Assembly: GCF_003073045.1 (NCBI RefSeq)
Contig: NC_037596.1
Location: 12,087,950-12,151,949 of the forward strand
Length of the DNA: 64,000 nt
Direction: 5' to 3'
From: Pomacea canaliculata
Taxonomy: Eukaryota > Mollusca > Gastropoda > Architaenioglossa > Ampullariidae
Positions 34,735-44,115 of this stretch are shown here, piece after piece. The first letter of the stretch is position 1, and each line of letters starts with the position of its first letter. The notes under the pieces were generated by a model. That model saw nothing but the letters and a program-made list of their open reading frames with translations. It made no database searches and was not told where the DNA came from. A program made the position numbers and the translations under genes.

Positions 34735-36141
34735 TGCTTAACACATTCACGTCAAGTGTGAACTTCTTAAAAGTGGCCTCAACATGGCCTTTTAAAATAA
34801 GATTAGGAAACCACCCCTTGACAAACTGACTTTGGCAGGAAGTCAAAAATCTAAGCATTTTAGAAGAAAGTTTTTGGACCTGGAATAATTGCGGTGTACA
34901 ACAAAGTTAGTCATAATTAAATGCACGCTAGCAAAATACTCCAGTGGTAGATTCATTTGGTTTCGGTACGTACTGAACGTTGAAGCTGAAACATTAATGG
35001 CTAACACTAGCAACGTCCCGAAGAATTTCTGAAGCATAAAAGTTTGCATGATATACAGCAGAAAGCAGGCATTCGGGACCAAGCGCCCAAGAAACTTCTT
35101 AGAATTCCTTGCGTGTATGATGTACAGTATGCACCCAAATGGGCTACCAACAATACTTCCAGGCAGATGTTTTAACATGTGATTCGAAACAACCATGACC
35201 ATGCTTCAGTACCATAGACGATGATCGTATCCGAGGGTGAAAGAGAAAAACATGGGTTAACATAACGCATGACTGAACAAACCGGTAGTACTATGGATAG
35301 TAATATATGGAAGACTTTCTTACTGTCACGATCCTTGTCAGCCACTGCGTCTGTGTATTTCCACTACAAGATGGTCAGCGTAGATGGTAGTCAGATAGTA
35401 TGAGTAAAGAGATAAAGAATTATTGATTATAACAGTGTATTTCAGTCATCTTTTGAAACGAGAGCTAAACCCGATAATCCTCGGGTTTAAAAGGTCAAAA
35501 CCATATTTTTAGCAGCGCCGACACTGAGAAAATAAACACCTGCAAAAGAAGGAGGAATTTCCTTGTTGGTATATTTCGTATTTAGAGCCATGTCAAAAAG
35601 TTCCTTCTTGAAAGAGACAGGGGAACAGGTACGACGGCAGTCAGCGTCCCTTTAAAAAGAATTTTGTAAAAGGTCTATCAAAAACGAGTAAGTACATGAG
35701 CCTTTCTCCGCCTTTTGCTTAGGTTATTTCGCCATGATAATAACCATGGCCTTTGCTGCTGACGCGGCGTCAAAATTTAACCAATTACAACCAACTTTTG
35801 CAAAAGTGGAATCTGGATGTTGACTTTGGAGATTGCCATCCCTTTCTAGACGACATGTGAACATCACTAACTGCTATTTATGACCCAACATGCAACTTAT
35901 CTAACGAAGATGACTGCTGCGCCATGCTAAGGGAGGATTGTGGGAAGGTTGCACGTGAGAGATTATTCCAAAACAAGCCTACCAGACTAGTTTGTTCAAG
36001 TATTTTACTTGTGGCCTTGTATCCTGGGCCCAAATGTAGCTTTCCCGTGGGACGTTCAGTGCTCATGGGAGTTAATATTATAACTTCATATTAAGATCAC
36101 AAAGGCTTGATTGCTGCATGTTACATGAACATTGTGTATGT

Positions 36142-36590
36142 CAGGGATGCCCAACCTACGGCCCGCGGGCCATATCCGGCCCGCGACGCGGTCCCATCCG
36201 GCCCGCGAAACTTCTGCCCACAGTGCAGGAAATCGGCATGTTAGTAATAAAAAAAAAAAACCCGAAAAAAACGAAAAAAAGGAAGAAGAAGTATTTATCC
36301 CTAAGTACGGGCGTTTCCCAATCTTTTTTTCGATGGACGAACATTTCAATTCAGTGCTCCGACTTGGTGTCTCTACGATGAGGCCGGACATTCAGAAGTT
36401 GGTTTCGGGAAAACAACTTCAAATATCCCACTAATTACTACACAATTAATGGTAAAGTACAACTTGTTTCTAATAAAAATGGTATCTGCTCTATTTTATT
36501 TTATTTTTTTACTTTTGCGGTGAAGTGGCCCGCGACACGGCTGTCCGAAATGGATATGGCCCGCAGGCCGAAAAAGGTTGGGCATCACTG
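36142..36590. mobile_element. hAT-type MITE, 449 bp, perfect 8-bp target duplication
   Basis: Ends read inwards CAGGGATGCCCAACCT and CAGTGATGCCCAACCT, then GGCCCGC-rich subterminal sequence. Identical flanks GTGTATGT lie at 36134-36141 and 36591-36598. An interior open frame is fragmentary; the element is non-autonomous or a deletion derivative. It lies in the large intron of locus D. Confidence 0.9.
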
Positions 36591-37269
36591 GTGTATGTGA
36601 CTGACAGATGAATTAATAAAGGAAGCAGTAGAACCATCTATTGGAATGGCTGGTCGCTGTTTGCTTGCACTCGTGCAGGTGTTTTACGACATTACCTTTT
36701 CTATTATATTTTTTCAAGATTCTTCAGTTGATTTTTAAGCAATAAACAGGCAAATACCATCGATAAACGTAAATTATCTACTGCCCAACGATATAACATT
36801 GTTCTTTTTCTTCTTTTGTATAAAAATTTTTCTTAATGTGATCAAAATAAGTAAACTTAGTGGAGATGAAGATTTTTGTTTAAAATCTTGATTTACAAGT
36901 TTTGTGAATAAAAACTAGTCCACATCATTTTACAATTTAAAAGTGATTTTCTGGAATACAAAAGTAAACTTGTTAGTGACAAATTGCTTTTAGTTAGTGC
37001 AATTTTATGTATAATGAAATTTTAGTCTAAAATCAAGCTCTGAACTAGCAAAAACAAAAAAAAGATTGTCTGTAATTTAAATGTAAATGAGTGCATTTTT
37101 TCCTTGTTTGGTTTCTTTTTGTTTTTTGATTGTTGGTTTTTTTTGTTTGTTTTTGTTTTTTGTTTTGTTTTTTGGTTGTTTTTTTTTTGTTTGTTTGATT
37201 GATTAGTAATCAGCCATGTCTTTTATATTGTCACGCAGAAATATTTGATGAAAAACGTTTAAAATAACA

Positions 37270-37620
37270 AATGCATAAGGGATCACTATCAGCCGTGTGT
37301 CTCTATACACCAAAATCCGCATCTTTAACGCAAATGTAAAGTCAGTCCTGCTGTATGGATCTGAGACATGCCAACTAACAAACATCATCATTAACAAAAA
37401 TTAGACATTCATCAACAAGCGTTGGGCTGGAACCCACAGGGGAGGCGCAGGGTTGTGAGACCCAGACAGACATGGAGGAGATCGGTCCACAGAGAGGTGG
37501 AGACAGCTGGCATGACATGGTCACTACTGGAAAGGGACGGCCAGAACCGGATCCGATGGCGGAGTGTAGCTACGGCCCTATGCTCCACTGGGGCCGATTA
37601 GGAACAAGATCACCAATGTC
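37270..37620 (+). mobile_element. LINE relic, RTE-like, internally deleted
   Basis: Plus-strand fragments N-V-K-S-V-L-L-Y-G-S-E-T and N-K-x-x-T-F-I-N-K-R jump directly to A-G-T-H-R-G-G-A-G and the DNA that matches the 13.5-kb relic's 3' end (GGCCCTATGCTCCACTGGGG). The segment between is deleted. The 3' end is GGAACAAGATC; no expanded repeat follows here, unlike at 13.5 kb. Confidence 0.7.
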
Positions 37621-37750
37621 GTCTGCTAGTCTAAAGAGATCGATAGATTTAATTGATATTACTTTCATATTACCTTGTCTGCGGTACTATATTTCTTTAT
37701 AAACCTCTGCCTTCACAAGATGATGTTAAAAAACTTAAATATCTGTGCAG

Positions 37751-37876
37751 CCACTACCCGGGGAGAGCCTGACAGTGTTGATTATATGGCCCTGTATGTG
37801 GGCGTGGGCGCATTCGTGTTCGCGTTGGTGGCGGTATTGCTTATAGTTTGGTACAAGAAAGGATCAGGATACAAAA
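37751..37876 (+). CDS. Transmembrane exon, locus D
   Basis: A 126-nt phase 1-1 exon (acceptor ATCTGTGCAG, donor GTAAGA). It encodes a polar stem (T-T-R-G-E-P-D-S-V-D-Y), a helix of about 24 residues (containing L-Y-V-G-V-G-A-F-V-F-A-L-V-A-V-L-L-I-V) and a basic stop-transfer W-Y-K-K-G-S-G-Y-K. It has the same length and phase as the locus B transmembrane exon but an unrelated-looking helix. The local GC content is higher than the flanks, as expected of a constrained exon. The receptor is type I by inference. Confidence 0.75.
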
Positions 37877-38123
37877 GTAAGAAGAATGAAATGTTTTTCT
37901 CGTTCTACAATAACAGCAATGTGCTAGTAGAAAAAAATGTCAAAAATGAAAACAGTGTAAGTAATTAATATACTTTGTAAATGGTTAAAAAGACAGCATT
38001 TGGTTTGTTTTGATAGCTTAACTATCGTCATGATTAAGTAAAATTTATATTCTGTTTAAAAAATGACATTTCTTCTTTAAACGTGAATGTTAAACTGCAT
38101 TTGATCGTATTTGATGGTCACAG

Positions 38124-38157
38124 TTGTAACCAGAGGCCAATTTCTACGATTGCAATG
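38124..38157 (+). CDS. Candidate juxtamembrane micro-exon, locus D
   Basis: Acceptor GGTCACAG and donor GTAAGT bracket 34 nt that would change the frame from phase 1 to phase 2 and so join the tail exon at 43430 in its open frame. A second acceptor 10 nt further (TTGTAACCAG) would give a 24-nt phase 1-1 exon reading A-N-F-Y-D-C-N, similar in length to the locus A candidate. The two cannot be separated by eye. Confidence 0.35.
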
Positions 38158-38439
38158 GTAAGTTGATTTAAAACTTCCTTCTGAGACAAACACCATCCTC
38201 GCAGACACGAACCCACACGTACACGCTCTAACTTATATTAGTGAGATTAATTTATGATTAATTTTATTATGCTTTGAAAAAGTAGCAAATTAAAAACTAC
38301 AATAGTTTTAAAGGCTATGTCTTCTTGTCTTGTTTATTTGTTTTATCTACTTCAATTTTTCCTTATGAAACCTTGAAAAGGAAAATGAGGCACTAAACAG
38401 TATTATCTCAAAAGAGTAAATGGCAATATTTTGAGATCC

Positions 38440-38659
38440 ATAACAACAAAAAGGCGGCTAAACCAGATGGCTTAATAGGAGAAATCTATAAACATGCCTT
38501 TGGATGCCGTTTCTCACCACAAACTTCAACTGCATTTTTTACAATGGTCTTTTTTCCTGACCAGTGAACTGAAAGAACAATAAAACCTTTACACAAAAAA
38601 GAAGATCCTAGTAAACCAGAAAATTGTCGAGAAAATTCCACTGCAATATATTTATAGCA
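38440..38659 (+). mobile_element. Older LINE relic, left part (split by a nested LINE)
   Basis: The plus strand reads A-A-K-P-D-G-L-I-G-E-I-Y-K-H, F-F-P-D-Q, a stop, then P-L-H-K-K-E-D-P-S-K-P-E-N-C-R-E, matching the pre-palm region of LINE reverse transcriptases. It stops at the 12-bp repeat ATATTTATAGCA (38648-38659). The continuation (N-A-I-L-N-K-R-I-R-L) resumes at 41906 after the nested element, ending by about 42040. Confidence 0.65.
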
Positions 38660-38660
38660 T

Positions 38661-40402
38661 TTTTCCGCTCTTCATTGTCTTGATTGCTGCTGTCACTTCT
38701 TCCAGGCTTGGCGGGTCTGTGCAGATGTCAAGGTCTATAGCTGCTGGCTGGATGTCTGCAAGCTGAGGAGGATCTGGTCTGTTCAGAACCGACTCAAAAT
38801 GTTCCCTCCAGCGCTGTAGTTTTCCTGCCTCTCCCTCGATGACATTACCGTTCATGTCTTTCACTGGCACATCACTGTTCTTAAACCCGTTGTTTAGCTG
38901 TTTGTTTATCTTGTACAGTGTCTTCAGGTCATTTTTGCTAGCTGCTTTTTCTGCTTCATCTGCCAGTTTCTCTATGTAGTCTCTTTTATCGGTTTTGCCA
39001 TCCTCTTTACCTCTTTTTTTTAGTTTTGTATATCTTTGTCTGTGTTGTTCCTTCAGACGTTCAGATCTAGTGCTGTTGATTTTTTGTTTGGCTGACTTTC
39101 TCTCTTCTGTCTTCTTCCATGTCTCTTCTCTGATCCACTGTTCTTTCTTTTTCCGTTGGAAGCCCAGTATTTTCTCTCCTGTTTCCTGTAAGACTCGATT
39201 GAAGTCGTCTAAGGTCATCTCTTGTTGGTCTCCTAGTGCCTGGAACCTGTTCTTTACTTCCATAGCAAAGGCCCTTTCTGTGGCTGGATCTTTTAGTTTG
39301 CCGGAGTCCACTCTCTGCTGACGTGCCTGTTTTCCTCGCAATCGACGTAGCTTCAGAGAAACTGCGGCTATCACAAGAGTGTGGTCACTGGTAATGTCTG
39401 CTCCTCTGTAGGCTCTGACATCTTGAAGTGAGCTCCTCCATTTTCGGTTGATGATGACATGGTCTATCTGGTTCTTTGTGATCCCATCTGGTGATGTCCA
39501 CGTTGCCTTGTGGATGTCTTTGTGTGGGAAGAGTGTGCCTCCAATCAGTAGGTTGTTTTCTTCACAAAAGTCTGCCAGTCTCTCTCCATTGTCATTGATG
39601 GTTCCGATTCCATGCTTGCCCATGACATGCTCCCTGCAGGTGTTGTCACATCCCATCTTGGCATTGAGATCGCCGATGATGAGCAACATATCGTGGGCTC
39701 GAACGCTCTCCGAGGCTGCCTGGAGCTGATCATAAAAAGCATCCTTGTCTTCTGCCTCGGAGTCATTTGTTTGTGCATAGCAAGCTAGCACTGACAGATT
39801 GGTATACTTTGAATGGAATCTTGCTCTCAAAAGCCTGGGTCCATAAGGTTTCCATTCCAGCAGTGCCTTTTCAGTTTTCTTGTTGAGGAGTAGTGCTACT
39901 CCTTCAGAATGCTGAGCGTCTGATCTTCCTGAGAACAAGATGGTATGTCCTGACGATAGTCTCCTCCTTCCCGTGCCGGTCTATCTGACCTCACTGACTC
40001 CCAGGATGTCCAAGTTGTAGTTGTCAAACTCCTTGACTAGTTGGTGCATCCTGCCAGTCTGGTACAAGGTCTGGACGTTCCAGCACCCCACCCTTAACTT
40101 TTGCCTCGGCTTCAGTAAATCTGCTGTCGGGGCGCCAGCTCCCTTTCGGGTTTGGTTGTCGTCCGTCATTAGTCCAGTCTCCTGGTGTGCTTCATTACCT
40201 TCGCCATCTGTGACTAATTCTCTGGTTTCAGTTTCGGTAACATGCTTTTTTTTACATGGTGGGGTTGTTAGCCCTACCACAACCTATTTTACCTCTAGGT
40301 GAGGTGTCCACCTTAGTAGCCTCTTACGACATGCCTGGCTGGATAGCAGGGACCCTATTCTTACAATGCTTGCTAGGCAAGCATACCCCGGGGTCCCACG
40401 GG
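38661..40402 (-). mobile_element. RTE-like LINE, inverted 5' part (endonuclease half)
   Basis: The minus strand encodes an apurinic-type endonuclease: L-R-V-G-C-W-N-V-Q-T-L near the start, I-I-G-D-L-N-A-K-M-G, Q-I-D-H-V-I and S-D-H-T-L-V. A linker and the first reverse-transcriptase residues (A-A-I-K-T-M-K-S-G-K) follow at 38.67 kb. One in-frame TAG separates 40280-39981 from the longer frame 39938-38652. The 5' end lies at about 40402, with GGACCCCGGGGTATGC. This half points opposite to 40403-41905 although both belong to one element, the classic 5' inversion of LINEs. RTE-clade assignment is by protein style and is inference. Confidence 0.85.
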
Positions 40403-41905
40403 GAAGAGCGGAAAAGCACCAGGGGCAGATGGAATAACAGCAGAAATGTTGAAAGCAGATGTGAATGTGACAGCTCCCAAGCTGACTGAAATCTTCAGGC
40501 AAGTTTGGGAATCAGGGCAGCTCCCTGATGCGTGGAAGACAGGGCTCATCTTCAAGTTATCCAAGAAAGGAGATCTTGGAGATTGCAATAATTGGAGGGG
40601 TATAACACTTCTTTCCCTCACCAGCAATGTCTTTAGCAAGATTATTTTGTCAAGACTGACGGCAACTCTTGAGAAAGACCACCGACCACAGCAAGCAGGA
40701 TTTCGCCCTGGGCGATCCTGCTCAGAACACATCTTCATTCTGCGTCAAATTCTGGAGCAGAGCAACGAATGGAACACATCGCTGTACATCAATTTCATCG
40801 ACCTGGAGAAGGCTTTTGACAGCATCCACCGCGAGTCCTTATGGAAAATCCTGAGGCATTACGGAGTCCCTGCAAAACTTGTTCAAGTCGTTGCAATGCT
40901 GTACAGCGATTTCAAATCCCAGGTTGTCTGTGACACGGAGCTCACAGAGCCCTTCAACATCAGTACTGGGGTGAAGCAGGGCTGCATTCTGTCGCCGTTC
41001 CTCTTCATCCTGGCCATGGACTGGATCATGAAGACTTCCACCGACAGTGAGAGGAGAGGAATCAGATGAACCATGACTATGACAGCAACAACAACGCTGG
41101 AAGACTTGGACTTTGCTGACGACATTGCCCTGCTGTCACGCCGCCACCAAGACATGCAGGAAAAAAACAAAGGCCTTCTCAGAAACAGCTGGAAACCTTG
41201 GCTTGAAGGTCAGCACACAAAAAACTAACAGTATGAGAGTGAACGCCAGAGTCCAAGACAGCATCAAACTAAATGGAGTAGAGATTGAGGAAGTTGACAG
41301 TTTCACATATCTTGGGTCCAAAATGTCAAACACCGGGGATGCGGAGGTGGAGAATCGAGCCCGACTGGCGAAAGGCAGCCAGGCCTCCGCCTCACTCAGG
41401 AACACATGGAAGGCAAAAAACATCAGCCAGAAGATCAAGCTGAGAATCTTCAAGTCAAATGTGATCAGCACCATCCTTTACGGATCAGAATCATGGAAGA
41501 TGACCAAAACCATCAGTAACAAGCTTGACGTCTTCCAAAACAGATGCCTCAGGCGCATACTTAACATCTTATGGCCAAACACCATCACCAACGAAGAACT
41601 CCACCGAAGAAGTGAAACCGAGTCCATCACCACGCAGGTTCAACGAAGGCGTTGGCGATGGATTGGACATGTGCTCCGCCAGCAGACAGCAGACCTCTCC
41701 ACAGTTGCCCTACGATGGACTCCAGACGGCCGAAGAAAACGAGGCCGCCCAAAGGAAACTTGGAGAAGAACAGTGGAAAGGGAGATGAAGGGAAAGGGCT
41801 GGACATAGGGTCACCTAGAGCGGGTTTCAGCCGATCGACATCGGTGGCGGACTCTGGTTGAGGCCTTATGTGCAACCTGATGCACGAAGAGGAATAGATA
41901 GATAA
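40403..41905 (+). mobile_element. RTE-like LINE, 3' part (reverse transcriptase half)
   Basis: The plus strand resumes at the same GAAGAGCGGAAAA that ends the inverted half, then A-P-G-A-D-G-I-T-A-E. Reverse-transcriptase motifs follow: G-F-R-P-G-R-S, F-I-D-L-E-K-A-F-D (motif A), G-V-K-Q-G-C-I-L-S-P (motif B) and F-A-D-D-I-A-L (motif C). The tail has L-Y-G-S-E-S-W and R-R-K-R-G-R-P-K-E-T-W-R-R. A TGA near 41068 and an extra A near 41167 break the frame, so it is inactive. The 3' end is GGAATAGATAGATA, a short simple-repeat tail. The target duplication is ATATCTATAGCA (41906-41917) against ATATTTATAGCA (38648-38659). Confidence 0.85.
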
Positions 41906-42040
41906 ATATCTATAGCAACATTTATAATGCTATTTTGAATAAGAGAATTAGACTGCATGAAGGACAAGAAGAAAATTTTAGAAGAACAAAAAACGTAGGA
42001 TATAGTTCCATAAATCAATCTGTTTTTCTCATTGCATTTA
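41906..42040 (+). mobile_element. Older LINE relic, right part
   Basis: This continues the reading of 38440-38659: I-Y-N-A-I-L-N-K-R-I-R-L then degenerates. It begins with the second copy of the 12-bp target duplication. Confidence 0.55.
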
Positions 42041-42149
42041 TTCAGAAGCATCTTTTTTTTAGGCCCTTCACTCCTCCTGGGGCATAAGTGTAATCTAGTA
42101 GTTACTTTCATTCTTTGAGAGGCAAGTAAGCTCTCTCTCTCTCTCTCTG

Positions 42150-42300
42150 ACATAATGCGGCGAAACGTCCGGCGGCGAAACGCCGGTCGGCAAAACGTCC
42201 GACTCCGAAACGTCCAGCGGCGAAACGTCCAGTCGACAAAACGTCCGGCTCCGAAACGTCCGGCGGTGAAACGTCCGTCGGCAAAACGTCCGCACACGGT
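42150..42300. repeat. CGAAACGTCCGGCGG minisatellite
   Basis: About ten units of 13-15 bp built on the core AAACGTCC alternating with GGCGGCG, GTCGGCA or CTCCG linkers. It follows a CT dinucleotide run (42131-42148). High CpG in an AT-rich setting. Open frames across it are compositional. Confidence 0.85.
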
Positions 42301-42854
42301 AAATTGTGCACTAGCGGGACGTAGTACACCTTTACCGGCACTTGTTGATCGCAGGTGCGGGTCATATCGGATCACTAATTAAGGGCTGGATTTTGGAGGC
42401 TGAAATTTACAGGTTAGCATAATATCGCCTATATGTACAGATATCTGAAAAAATCGTGAATCATTTAAGCTTGTTTTTAAGACAAGGCCATGGTAGCTGC
42501 TTGTGTCAATGGCTATGGATTACCCCGGATGGAAGAGACATTATGGGATACAACAAAGGTGAACTTTAGTAAACAGCCCATCCAATCCATTCGTTAGTCA
42601 CTACGAATTTCCCTTCCATGCCACGGTGTAGACCGCATTCAAATATCCTCGGAGGACCGTCGAACGACATGACAGAACTACATAAGTTTCTATTGTTTGA
42701 CTGTGGCGAGCAGAGACTCTTCGAAACTTACCAATAAGGTGTTTTGTCTTATGATCCCAAATCTGTAAGCAGCCTGTACGTCTCAAAGACATACTTAAAT
42801 AGCTATAAAGTGTATTTTACGAAAAATCGGCACCACACACCCGAAGTATGTCAC

Positions 42855-42955
42855 AGATGATGATGATGATTGATGGATGACGATTGATGATAATTGATGG
42901 ATGACGATTGATGATGATGATGGATGGATGATGAATGATGATCATGATGATGCCT
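42855..42955. repeat. TGATGA/TGGATGACGAT microsatellite
   Basis: Trinucleotide GAT runs alternate with GATTGATGGATGAC units. Immediately to its right (42955-43200) the minus strand has traces of a LINE-like C-terminus (S-F-K-K-R-L-K-T), too decayed to classify. Confidence 0.75.
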
Positions 42956-43429
42956 TTCCTTAGGACCTCAGAGACTTACACAGAAAAAAAACGCATACAC
43001 ACATAATAAAAACAGAATTATAATACAAGATTTGCATTATCTCAACAACAAAACATATCTTTCAAACAAAGGCATAACGGTACATGTCTTTAACCTTTTC
43101 TTAAATGAATGGCAATGACGATGCATAGATGTGGAGTTCTGCATAGCTCTGGGAATGAAGGAAAGAATTTCCCAGGAAAAAAACTCTCATATGTACATCA
43201 TTTTCTTAATTTACTAAACAGTCAGTTACATTAATCTCTAAATGCATTATTGCATTGAAGATTTAATGTAAACTCACGTCGTACAACCGTAGAAGCCATT
43301 AAATAAATGGGCTTAAGTCATCATTAGGTACTCATTCTCTAAGAAATGCAAGCATTCGTTCACCATAGCTCTGACGACTGCGTTTTAATCCGAATTCTTT
43401 TATTTTTTTACTATTATTATCACTTACAG

Positions 43430-43589
43430 TCTTGGTGCTCATTCTAACCATCACCAGACAGCGGATTTCGATGCTACTGGTGAGAATTCAGTGGAATCTG
43501 CTCATCTTTCGACTCAACCCTTACCAGATACAAATGAATATATTCCTCCTCTGTCTGAAGGTGGCCTACCAAATAAAGTGAGAAGGTAA
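43430..43589 (+). CDS. Candidate C-terminal tail exon, locus D
   Basis: An acceptor TATTATCACTTACAG is followed by a 52-residue frame ending at TAA, entered in phase 2. The peptide is hydrophilic and acidic: H-H-Q-T-A-D-F-D-A-T-G-E-N-S-V-E, then P-D-T-N-E-Y-I-P-P-L-S-E-G-G and a basic end N-K-V-R-R. E-Y-I-P-P is a YxxP-type tyrosine site; it is not a canonical ITIM or ITAM. It lies 5.3 kb from 38157, a gap explained largely by the nested LINEs. The phase-1 reading instead gives a hydrophobic peptide, so linkage depends on which micro-exon is used. Confidence 0.45.
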
Positions 43590-44115
43590 CTTGAGAAAAT
43601 AGAGCTTTTACCTTCAAAAGAATGTGACTATAAAAGGGACCAGTTAAATTTATTTTCTCTTTTCTTACACCACCTACTTTTCCACAAAAAAGACTTCTTT
43701 TATTTTTCCTTACTTTATCAGTTTCACCTTTTCTTACACTCCACCTTGCGCAATGATTTCCTAACCATTAGAAGTGAAGTCTTCACTATTTGTCTTCACT
43801 GTTTGTCATCCTAGGTTTATATGTAGTTTTTTTTCTTTTAAAGAGTGGGTCACCTGGGTAAAGCTTTCTGCGTCACAAAGATTTAGACGACATAATTCTA
43901 TTTACTTCACTCCGTACTGTGGCTTAAAATTTTTTTTTGAGATTGCCTATCCAATTTCCATGATTTTGGGCATTGCTGTGTGTGTACCGTACATCATACA
44001 ATAAGAAAGAGTCTGGGCATGTATTCAAACAGAATACAACTCTGTATATTTAGGATACTGTCAGTAATCTTTTGGTATCATTAATTTATTTTAGATGTTT
44101 TTCATAAACAGTTTG

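Noticed and set aside
38995..41474. Opposite-strand open frames across the LINE (for example 39448-39729 plus, 41136-41474 minus)
   Set aside because: They are shadows of the LINE ORF on the other strand; composition and motifs support only the LINE reading.
42150..42300. CRISPR-like array
   Set aside because: Units are 13-15 bp with no unique spacers of constant length, and the genome is eukaryotic; this is a minisatellite.
43774..44004. Plus-strand 76-codon hydrophobic frame as a second membrane exon of locus D
   Set aside because: It lies after the stop-bearing tail exon, lacks splice motifs, and its hydrophobicity follows from T-rich sequence.
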